Both the position numbers and the translations under genes were made by a program. Under the pieces are notes generated by a model. The model was not told where the DNA came from and did no database searches. It worked only from the letters and a program-made list of their open reading frames with translations. A stretch of 15,107 nucleotides of DNA. Source: an uncultured Candidatus Saccharibacteria bacterium (GTDB lineage Bacteria; Patescibacteriota; Saccharimonadia; Saccharimonadales; Saccharimonadaceae). Of this stretch, positions 1 through 6,119 are shown in pieces. Every line of letters starts with the position of its first letter. Position 1 is the stretch's first letter. The DNA lies in contig CAOZKB010000020.1 of the NCBI GenBank assembly GCA_948571325.1, forward strand, positions 1 to 15,107, written 5' to 3'.

Positions 1-863
1 GCTAGTTCTTTAGCGAGTTCAAGGTGGCGGTCATAAATATGAATATTCTGTACGAACCAGCTGAAACGACCTGGGGTATAACCACAATGGCGGGCAATGA
101 GATGCAGAAAAACGAGGTACTGTACTTGATTAATGCAGCCAGCCGCCATAAAATCGCTGGAACGCTGATAGAGACACATATCAAGATAATCCACCCCGTC
201 TTTGCCGTGGCGCACATTCCAGGCAGTCTGATAAGCGCAGGGTTTATGACCGTGCTTATCCTTAAAGTCGTCGACTTGCCACATATTAATAATATGGCGA
301 CGGCCGTCTGGATCATTCTTAATACCATCAATAAGTTCTCTTACCATATTGTGACGGCGAACGGTCTCACCGTAAACCGCACCAATCGTCCGATCACCAA
401 TATCCCACTCATCCCACCAAGTAATACCATACTTATCTTTCAACAAATTCAGATCATTACTCTGGTCTTGATAAATCCATAGCAGTTCGCCAATGGCATA
501 TTTAATTGCAATCGGACGCAGTGTAATTAGTGGCATCTCGCCCTTGGTTAAATCGTAGGTCGTCATAGCGTGATTAACGCCAATTGTATGAGCTGGAGCG
601 CCATCATCATAAGTTGAACTAGGCCATTTATTTAGAGTCCCCTCCTCTAGAATACGGGTGATAATTTCTTTAGTATATTGATCACCTTTAGTTCCCTGGC
701 AAGCTACCGTGGCTTTACTACAATCACAAGCCTTGTCGCATTTACAATCTTGATTATCCCCAGGTAAGCGACGCATCAAATGTTTTTCACTGGTAGTTTT
801 CCAGACCGGTAGTGCACCAAAGAGGCGTGATTCTTTGGTTTTAATTTCGAACTTATCTTCCAT
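1..863 (-). CDS. thyA: Thymidylate synthase ThyA, 3' end cut by window edge
   Basis: ThyA methylates dUMP to dTMP using methylene-tetrahydrofolate in the cytoplasm. About 287 codons are visible and the C-terminus runs off the left edge. Family landmarks are clear: RPIAIKYAIGELLWIYQDQS at about residues 116-135, the Arg pair R188/R189, catalytic Cys209 in PCAYQTAWNVR, then LYQRSSDF and the HIYDRH motif near the truncation. It resembles the streptococcal-type ThyA. The start at 863 is set by an AGGAGT ribosome site 7-12 nt upstream, lying in the 16-nt gap after the preceding gene, so the two are probably co-transcribed. The odd part is an N-terminal extension of about 60 residues relative to the streptococcal protein, containing five cysteines (C40, C42, C46, C48, C55). 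Identity is confident; the extension's role is unknown. Confidence 0.93.
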   Translation of the reverse strand, partial: MEDKFEIKTKESRLFGALPVWKTTSEKHLMRRLPGDNQDCKCDKACDCSKATVACQGTKGDQYTKEIITRILEEGTLNKWPSSTYDDGAPAHTIGVNHAMTTYDLTKGEMPLITLRPIAIKYAIGELLWIYQDQSNDLNLLKDKYGITWWDEWDIGDRTIGAVYGETVRRHNMVRELIDGIKNDPDGRRHIINMWQVDDFKDKHGHKPCAYQTAWNVRHGKDGVDYLDMCLYQRSSDFMAAGCINQVQYLVFLHLIARHCGYTPGRFSWFVQNIHIYDRHLELAKEL

Positions 864-879
864 AACTTTAACTCCTTAG

Positions 880-1398
880 TTACATTCCGTAAAAAACCCA
901 ATAAATAAACGCACCGGCAAAGGCTGCGGCAGCTAGAGCGACGATTTTCAAAACAACACCACCAAAGCCAGTGAGCCAACGAGTAAATTTACGTTTATCG
1001 TATTCTTTAATAGCAGCCGTGAGTTCATCACGCAATTCAGCATCTTCACGCAAGCATTTGCGTACCACCTCCACAACCGCGTCAGTGGCTAGTACTTGCG
1101 TGCTGAGGCATTTTGACAGTGTCCGTGCAAAACGCTCATTACTGTTCACCTTACGCTCAACACGCTCTAAGCGACGCTCCACATCACTCAATCGGCGCTC
1201 TCGCGAAAGACTTTTGACGCTAATAATCGCATCATTCTGCAAGAAAATAGTTTCCGTATCGGGATTACTATGACTGCCGAGATTCTTGTTTAGTTTTGCC
1301 GACTCTGAATCGCGCCCAGCCACCAAAACCTGTGCATCAACTTTTTCTTCCAGGTTGGTTGACTGAGTATCCAGACCGGACTGGTGTTTTTTACTCAT
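880..1398 (-). CDS. Small coiled-coil protein with C-terminal membrane anchor
   Basis: I do not recognise a family. The 172-residue product has a polar, low-complexity N-terminal half (1-60), a charged Arg/Glu-rich heptad-like stretch at about 64-90 that should form a coiled coil, a second helical region at 100-135, and one hydrophobic segment at about 143-170 rich in Ala, Val and Gly ending three residues before the stop. This suggests a tail-anchored membrane protein with its bulk in the cytoplasm. A GTG twelve bases upstream (1410) is also in frame, but the GGAGG at 1402-1406 sits correctly for the ATG at 1398, so I prefer that start. An extended -10 promoter lies about 85 nt upstream, and thyA follows 16 nt downstream, probably in the same transcript. 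Confidence 0.7.
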   Translation of the reverse strand: MSKKHQSGLDTQSTNLEEKVDAQVLVAGRDSESAKLNKNLGSHSNPDTETIFLQNDAIISVKSLSRERRLSDVERRLERVERKVNSNERFARTLSKCLSTQVLATDAVVEVVRKCLREDAELRDELTAAIKEYDKRKFTRWLTGFGGVVLKIVALAAAAFAGAFIYWVFYGM

Positions 1399-1481
1399 CG
1401 GGGCCTCCACTCTCCGTTATCTTTTTGCGCCTTGCCCAAGAGCGTTTTACCCTTTTATACCACCCGTTGATTTCTGTTATG

Positions 1482-1490
1482 ATTATAACA
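1482..1490 (-). promoter_or_regulatory. Extended -10 promoter for the coiled-coil gene and thyA
   Basis: On the minus strand this reads TGTTATAAT, a perfect extended -10 element. No good -35 is seen at 16-18 nt, which extended -10 promoters can do without. It lies between the DUF362 stop and the next start and would give a leader of about 75 nt. Confidence 0.55.
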
Positions 1491-1535
1491 CGGAACAATG
1501 GAAAGTGCTTAAGAAAATGTTGTGAAAAATACCTG

Positions 1536-2465
1536 CTAAATTTCTTCCAAATCGTACTCGCGCGAGCCTAGACCGAGGTGTTCGGCGCATTCGAGGATAT
1601 AGCGTCCATGTTGTCGCTCAACTCGTTCGACAAAATGGTCGCGCCCAGGATCGTCGGATTGCCAAATCAAGTCGATAGCGGCTTGATCGAGTGCTACAGG
1701 GTCGAGCGAGGCAAGAATGCCGATATCTTTCATACATGGGTCTTCGGGATGAGCGGAACAATCACAATCGATAGAAAGATTATTCATTACGTCAATATAA
1801 GCAATGCGCGGTTCGCCATTGGTTGACTTTTCTGCCATATAGTCTGCCACCGCCTTGGCAGATTCGGCCATAGCCTCAAGAAAATCGTCTTGTTCAGGAA
1901 GCATTGCCGCCATATTCTCAGCACTATCAAAACAGCGATAGAACTGCTCAAGGTCGCGTGATTTGCCGGCAGTATGGATGTAAGTTTTGCCTACCGAGGA
2001 GGCGAAACCAATCGATTGGTTCTTTAGTACACCACCAAAACCACCCATTTGATGACCTTTGAAGTGAGCAAGGTTAATAAATGAATCGTAATCATTCATA
2101 TGCTTACCAACAATATCTACTTCGAGTAAACGACCGTCTTTTATAGGAATCTCGATATCGCCATCAGCGTCGATAATATCTACTTCGGCAATCGCGGTAA
2201 AGCCGTGGTCCCTGGCGGCCTGCAAGTGTTGCTCAGTACCATTACGCCCGCCTTCGTAGGCGGTATTACATTCGACGATTGTGCCATTAACTTTTTGAAC
2301 AAGTTCTTTGATAAGTTCGGGCTTGAGATAATTATGCCCGCCTGGTTCACCAGTAGAGATTTTAACGCCAACTTTGCCGGGTAAATCTACGCCAAGTTTT
2401 TCAAAAATGCGCACTAGGCTTGCCGGAGTAATCTCTTTAGTGAAATAAACTTTAGATTTTACCAT
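1536..2465 (-). CDS. DUF362 domain protein
   Basis: This 309-residue protein matches the DUF362 family in its core (NLAHFKGHQMGGFGGVLKNQ, about 131-150) and in its C-terminal signature, where C234-x-C236-x7-C244 is followed by DIGILASLDPVALDQA. The family is often fused to or flanked by 4Fe-4S ferredoxin domains; none is visible here, so the three cysteines are the only candidate metal ligands. Its biochemical role is not established. There are no membrane segments or signal peptide, so it should be cytoplasmic. It overlaps the end of the HAD gene by 14 nt, with an AAGGAGG ribosome site inside that upstream gene, indicating translational coupling in the dut-HAD-DUF362 operon. Family assignment is confident; function is not. 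Confidence 0.85.
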   Translation of the reverse strand: MVKSKVYFTKEITPASLVRIFEKLGVDLPGKVGVKISTGEPGGHNYLKPELIKELVQKVNGTIVECNTAYEGGRNGTEQHLQAARDHGFTAIAEVDIIDADGDIEIPIKDGRLLEVDIVGKHMNDYDSFINLAHFKGHQMGGFGGVLKNQSIGFASSVGKTYIHTAGKSRDLEQFYRCFDSAENMAAMLPEQDDFLEAMAESAKAVADYMAEKSTNGEPRIAYIDVMNNLSIDCDCSAHPEDPCMKDIGILASLDPVALDQAAIDLIWQSDDPGRDHFVERVERQHGRYILECAEHLGLGSREYDLEEI

Positions 2466-3159
2466 TTTGTTCCTCCTTGTTAGTAAGTTTTAAGACCAAT
2501 TGATAAATCATTTCGTTGATAGTTACTAAATCATCAACAATAATTATATATTTGTAATCGTCCGAAGTCCAGATATCGTCGAGCGGAGCCGTAGCGGAAT
2601 CTTGGATAATTTCACCACCATTTTTTAGCATCACTTTTCGCATAAGTGAATTATCGTTCCACGGGCGGCGCGGAACGAAGTTGAACTTCGCCCGCGAACC
2701 ACGAATATTATAGGGGCTATCGTCAACGAAGGCTAGAATATCGGAAGAAATTTGCTTACGATTAGTCTGTGGTGTGACGACATTGACAATAAGTTGTTCT
2801 GGCCTAATTTTAGGGAGTAACTCAGGGATTTGGCGCAACTTATGCTGAGCAATTGCTTCGGAGTAAGCGTTAGAATGAATACCAACCATAGCCCCCAGTT
2901 CCTCAGGGCGTAAAATGTCGCGCGCACTGGCATAAAAATTCATCTCGGCAAAATTATCAGCGTTCTGAAATTCATGAATGATAGCATCGCGCTCAGTAGG
3001 GGTGAGTTCTGGGTTATTTTCAATCCGAAAATCAGTCTCTCTTTCTATTGGGATATTAAGTTTGCCAAAAACGTGTTGCGTACACGGCCAAAGAACATCA
3101 TCCATATCGTAAAGAATTTTAAGTATTATAGCTTTTTCTTGCATTGAAGTGCTACTCAT
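2452..3159 (-). CDS. HAD-superfamily protein, 5'-nucleotidase-like
   Basis: The 235-residue protein shows the HAD phosphatase pattern: motif I YDMDDVLW with nucleophile D18 and acid/base D20, a plausible motif II at GIHSNA (about 115), and motif IV FVDDSPYNI (about 168-176). The helical cap between motifs I and II resembles 5'(3')-deoxyribonucleotidase-type members, which remove phosphate from (deoxy)nucleoside monophosphates. Placement between dut and DUF362 near thyA fits a role in dUMP/dTMP balance, but the substrate is an inference. The start at 3159 overlaps the last 8 nt of dut (ATGAGTAG) and has AGGAGG 6-7 nt upstream; an in-frame ATG five codons later is less likely. A shortened relative is encoded at 3805-4116 on the other strand. 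Confidence 0.78.
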   Translation of the reverse strand: MSSTSMQEKAIILKILYDMDDVLWPCTQHVFGKLNIPIERETDFRIENNPELTPTERDAIIHEFQNADNFAEMNFYASARDILRPEELGAMVGIHSNAYSEAIAQHKLRQIPELLPKIRPEQLIVNVVTPQTNRKQISSDILAFVDDSPYNIRGSRAKFNFVPRRPWNDNSLMRKVMLKNGGEIIQDSATAPLDDIWTSDDYKYIIIVDDLVTINEMIYQLVLKLTNKEEQNGKI

Positions 3160-3673
3160 TATTGCCTCCTATACCAGTAGAGCCGATGCCACCCTGGCGA
3201 GTATTTTTAGTTTGATCCCGATCCACCAAGAGAAACTTCTGGAAAATTGCCTGCGCAACGCGCTCGCCTTTTTTGATCATAATGTCTTTGCTACCCAGGT
3301 TAAAAAGTAAAATTTGAAAATGCCCGTCATTGGCAGAATTATTATAAAAATCCGCGTCCACCACGCCTACGCCATTAGCCAAAATCAAACTCCGACCAGG
3401 GTTAGAACTACGATTATATAGTAACAAACACTCATCAGGTTGGCAATAAACTTTGAGGCCGGTGGGTACGAGGGTAGGAGGCGTACCGAGCGTAAACTTT
3501 GGGATTATCGTGTCAGCGGCGGCGGCAATATCATAACCAGCCGAGCCAGATGTGCTACGAGCAGGAAGTTCGATTTGTTGATTCTCCCAACCTTGCGCAA
3601 TCTCAAAGCCGCGCACCTTCGTTATATGTTGCGCCGTAGGCAAGCTAGACTTTTTATAGGTCTGTGCTGACAT
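3152..3673 (-). CDS. dut: dUTP diphosphatase (dUTPase)
   Basis: Trimeric dUTPases hydrolyse dUTP to dUMP and pyrophosphate, keeping uracil out of DNA and feeding thymidylate synthase. All five family motifs are visible in the 173-residue product: AGYDIAAA (45-52), NRSSNPGRS (87-95), GVVDADFYN (103-111, with the substrate-binding Asp), KKGERVAQA (134-142) and the Gly-rich C-terminal arm RQGGIGSTG (159-167). The ATG at 3685 is in frame, but GGAGG at 3678-3682 serves the ATG at 3673, so the shorter start is preferred. It is the first gene of an operon whose next gene starts within its last codons, with an extended -10 promoter just upstream. The length is somewhat above the usual 145-155 because of an N-terminal stretch of about 20 residues. 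Confidence 0.93.
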   Translation of the reverse strand: MSAQTYKKSSLPTAQHITKVRGFEIAQGWENQQIELPARSTSGSAGYDIAAAADTIIPKFTLGTPPTLVPTGLKVYCQPDECLLLYNRSSNPGRSLILANGVGVVDADFYNNSANDGHFQILLFNLGSKDIMIKKGERVAQAIFQKFLLVDRDQTKNTRQGGIGSTGIGGNNE

Positions 3674-3702
3674 TTTTTCCTCCATACCTAAATCTTGCTT
3701 TT

Positions 3703-3711
3703 ATTTTAACA
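3703..3711 (-). promoter_or_regulatory. Extended -10 promoter for the dut operon
   Basis: The minus strand reads TGTTAAAAT, close in form to the element at 1482-1490. The predicted transcription start is near 3696, giving a leader of about 23 nt that includes the GGAGG site. No convincing -35 is seen. Confidence 0.5.
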
Positions 3712-3734
3712 TAGAACGGAGCGAAAAACTTGAA

Positions 3735-3763
3735 TTGAGATAAATCGGGAAATATGCAATAAT
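3735..3763 (+). promoter_or_regulatory. Promoter of the truncated HAD gene
   Basis: TTGAGA (3735-3740) and AATAAT (3758-3763) are separated by 17 nt, and the -10 is preceded by TGC, making it an extended -10. It diverges from the dut promoter about 25 nt away and would start transcripts near 3770. Confidence 0.5.
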
Positions 3764-3804
3764 GAGAATGGTGATGGGAGCACTTTTGAAAGGAGGAGAG
3801 ATGA

Positions 3805-4116
3805 ATGTATGGGTTCAGAATTCCCTTAGAGATTCTACGGGCTTTTAGCCGCGATGACTGGCGGAAATTGGTTATTGCGTATGATTTTGACGTCATTCTA
3901 CATCCGCTTGTTGGTAAAGTCATGCAACAAATGGGATTGGACATTAATCTAATCATTGATTACAATTTTAAAAAATGCCTACCGCCAGACTTAGCGCAGG
4001 AAGCCTTGAGAATTGCCTACAGCAACCAGCTCTATGATAATATAGAGTTTTTCCCGGGAGTGGAGGTACGATCGTGTTTGGCGACTACAGGCCGAAAACG
4101 TAGAATCTCCCATTAG
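3805..4116 (+). CDS. Short HAD-like protein, probable truncated paralogue
   Basis: The 103-residue product retains a motif-I-like AYDFDVILHP (about 25-34), keeping the Asp-x-Asp pair. Its following 60 residues align by eye with the N-terminal part of the HAD protein at 2452-3159 (DMDDVLWP ... LPPDLAQEA against ELTPTERDA ... IEFFPG against MNFYAS). It then ends in a basic tail, GRKRRISH, without motifs II-IV, so it should lack phosphatase activity. It nevertheless has a promoter, a strong AGGAGG (3791-3796) and its own terminator, so it is probably expressed. An ATG at 3801 in another frame could also use the ribosome site but opens only 15 codons. It could be a decayed duplicate, a regulatory fragment, or a small protein with only chance resemblance. 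Confidence 0.55.
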   Translation: MYGFRIPLEILRAFSRDDWRKLVIAYDFDVILHPLVGKVMQQMGLDINLIIDYNFKKCLPPDLAQEALRIAYSNQLYDNIEFFPGVEVRSCLATTGRKRRISH

Positions 4117-4119
4117 TAC

Positions 4120-4135
4120 GACGTAATATTACGTC
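4120..4135. repeat. Perfect 16-bp palindrome
   Basis: GACGTAATATTACGTC is identical to its reverse complement. It begins four bases after the stop of the short HAD-like gene and ends one base before the terminator stem, so two perfect inverted repeats abut. It could be a protein-binding site or simply an extra stem near the transcript end. Confidence 0.6.
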
Positions 4136-4136
4136 T

Positions 4137-4168
4137 GGGGCGCACTCCGTGCGCCCCACTTTTTGTTT
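4137..4168 (+). terminator. Rho-independent terminator of the short HAD-like gene
   Basis: GGGGCGCAC and GTGCGCCCC form a perfect 9-bp stem with a three-base loop, followed by ACTTTTTGTTT. The T-tract is present only on the plus strand, so it ends the plus-strand unit and not the ABC operon. Confidence 0.88.
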
Positions 4169-4208
4169 AAGGACTAGGCAAAAGATTACATAGTCCTGCT
4201 AGCACAGC

Positions 4209-4291
4209 TAGTCGGACTCTGAACTATGCCGGCGGAGAGTAGTTGGCATCGGGGGAAGCTTTTAGCGTTAGCAAAAACTAGTCGGCATCGG
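4209..4291. repeat. Short direct repeat at the 3' end of the ABC operon
   Basis: TAGTCGGCATCGG (4279-4291, covering the last codons of the downstream ABC gene) recurs with one mismatch as TAGTTGGCATCGG at 4240-4252, and its first seven bases recur at 4209-4215. The 4169-4277 gap otherwise holds only weak inverted repeats (GGACTA/TAGTCC, CTAGC/GCTAG) and no gene. This looks like a small tandem duplication of the gene end. Confidence 0.4.
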
Positions 4292-6119
4292 CAAATTGAG
4301 AATTATAAAGTTCTGCATAGAAGCCGTCGGCAGCGAGCAGCTCATCGTGCGTACCCTGTTCAACGATATTCCCCTCGCGCATTACCAAGATGAGATCGGA
4401 ATTACGAATCGTAGAAAGACGATGAGCGATCACGAATGAGGTACGACCGTGCGTCAATTTAATAAAGGCGTCTTGGATTAATTGTTCGGTTCGCGTGTCA
4501 ACATTAGAGGTTGCCTCATCAAGAATCATCATGGGCGGATTTGCTACCATCGCGCGGGCGATAGTTAAGAGCTGTTTTTCACCAGCAGAGATATTATCAG
4601 CATCTTCTGAAATTTGCGTGCGATAACCGTGCGACAATGATTCTATGAAATGATGTGTATGACTGGCTTCTGCAGCCTGAACAATCTCATCGTGCGTAGC
4701 AGAAGTTTTGCCATATTTGAGATTTTCTTCAATCGTACCCGAGAAGAGCCAAGTATCCTGCAGAACCATACCAAACAACTTGCGTACATCAGCCCGTTTC
4801 ATTTCGGCCGTTGGCACACCGTCAATGGTAATATAACCGGTATCCGGGTCATAGAAGCGCATCAATAAGTTAATAATAGTTGTTTTACCAGCACCGGTTG
4901 GCCCCACGATCGCTACCTGCATTCCAGGTTTGATTTTGACGGAAAAGTCTTGGATAATTGGCTTAGTTTTATCATAAGAGAAGTTAACGTGATGAAATTC
5001 GACTGCACCCTTCACATCTTCAATAGCCTGCGCTGGGACGTAATCCGGAGTTTCTTCTGGTTCATGCAAAAAGTCAAAGATACGTTCCGCTGCCGCAAGA
5101 GTTAGTTGGATATTGGACGTGATTTGAGAGATTTCGGTAATGGGGCGATTAAACTGGCTAGTATATTGCAAAAATGCCTGCACGTCACCTACCGACAATG
5201 CCCCGTCGAGCGCCATACGCCCACCCAACACACAGATCCCTACGTAACTTAAATTTGAGAAGATATTCACAATTGGGAAGGCGAGCGAGGAGTAAAACTG
5301 CGCTTTCCAAGATACGTCATAGAGATGCTGATTAGTCTGGCCAAATTTGGCTTCGGCACGAGATTCGTAAGAGTTGGCTTTAATGATTAATTGCCCAGCA
5401 TAGTCTTCTTCAATCGAGTTGTTGAGCGTGCCGAGTGTATTTTGCTGACCGTGGAAGTATCTTTGGGCTTTTTTCGCAGTAAAACTTACCAAAATGAACG
5501 ACAATGGTACACTAATTAGCGCAATCACAGCAAGCCAGAGCGAAATCGTCATCATCATAATCAAGATTCCCACGATCATCGTCACGCTGGTGATAATCTG
5601 AGTTAAGACGTTAGCCAAAGTATTTGCCACAGTGCTAATATCGTTACTAATGCGCGAAAGCGTATCACCAAACTGATGTTGATCGAAATAAGAAATTGGC
5701 AAACGAGAAATCTTTTCAATAATCTCTAGGCGCATTTTCTTAGCATAATGCGCAGAAACGACTGAGAGAATTACGCCCTGGATATAATTTAAAATTGCCG
5801 CCGAGATATAGAGGATAATTAGAATAATCGCCAACCGACCGATTTCGCCCCAGTCAATAGCATTGTTAATCGCCTCGCTAAGAGCCTCAGCGGACGGATT
5901 TTGCTGAACAGTCCGAGCAGCCTCTTCAATGCCACCAAAGGCATTATTGGTCATTTGGCCGAGGATTTTAGGCCCAAAAATTCCGCAAACCGTTGCACCG
6001 ACGGCGAGCAGCATTGGGGCAATAATCGGGAAAAGCCATGGTCGGAGTGAGCGCATAAAGAGTTTAAAAGCGCGTGTGAGATTTTTTGGTTTGGCAACAG
6101 CACCCATTGGTCTAGGCAT
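4278..6119 (-). CDS. ABC exporter half-transporter with the catalytic Walker B Glu
   Basis: This 613-residue subunit has an N-terminal type I exporter membrane domain (six predicted helices, about 28-345) and a C-terminal ATPase. Walker A is GPTGAGKT (406-413), the Q-loop is Q454, the signature is the non-canonical ISAGEKQ (510-516), and Walker B MMILDE ends in the catalytic E535 with H-loop His566. It pairs naturally with the upstream 592-residue half: its own Walker motifs face that subunit's good VSGGQ signature to make the active site, while its poor signature faces the partner's degenerate site. It starts inside the partner's stop (ATGCCTAG) with AAGGAGG upstream, so translation is coupled. 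A large extracellular insertion at about 62-92 separates the first two helices. The substrate (drug, lipid or peptide) cannot be told from sequence. Confidence 0.9.
   Translation of the reverse strand: MPRPMGAVAKPKNLTRAFKLFMRSLRPWLFPIIAPMLLAVGATVCGIFGPKILGQMTNNAFGGIEEAARTVQQNPSAEALSEAINNAIDWGEIGRLAIILIILYISAAILNYIQGVILSVVSAHYAKKMRLEIIEKISRLPISYFDQHQFGDTLSRISNDISTVANTLANVLTQIITSVTMIVGILIMMMTISLWLAVIALISVPLSFILVSFTAKKAQRYFHGQQNTLGTLNNSIEEDYAGQLIIKANSYESRAEAKFGQTNQHLYDVSWKAQFYSSLAFPIVNIFSNLSYVGICVLGGRMALDGALSVGDVQAFLQYTSQFNRPITEISQITSNIQLTLAAAERIFDFLHEPEETPDYVPAQAIEDVKGAVEFHHVNFSYDKTKPIIQDFSVKIKPGMQVAIVGPTGAGKTTIINLLMRFYDPDTGYITIDGVPTAEMKRADVRKLFGMVLQDTWLFSGTIEENLKYGKTSATHDEIVQAAEASHTHHFIESLSHGYRTQISEDADNISAGEKQLLTIARAMVANPPMMILDEATSNVDTRTEQLIQDAFIKLTHGRTSFVIAHRLSTIRNSDLILVMREGNIVEQGTHDELLAADGFYAELYNSQFADAD

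Noticed and set aside
2..482. Open frames on both strands near the left edge, 109 and 152 codons
   Set aside because: Both are shadows of thyA, whose family motifs are unambiguous in the other minus-strand frame.
2671..2700. Inverted repeat GAAGTT-G-AACTTC within the HAD gene
   Set aside because: Only six paired bases, inside an ordinary coding stretch; it can be explained by codon use.
4124..4132. TAATATTAC, the nick-site nonamer of geminivirus and circovirus rolling-circle origins
   Set aside because: It is simply the centre of the 16-bp palindrome beside a terminator; no Rep gene, iterons or viral context is present.
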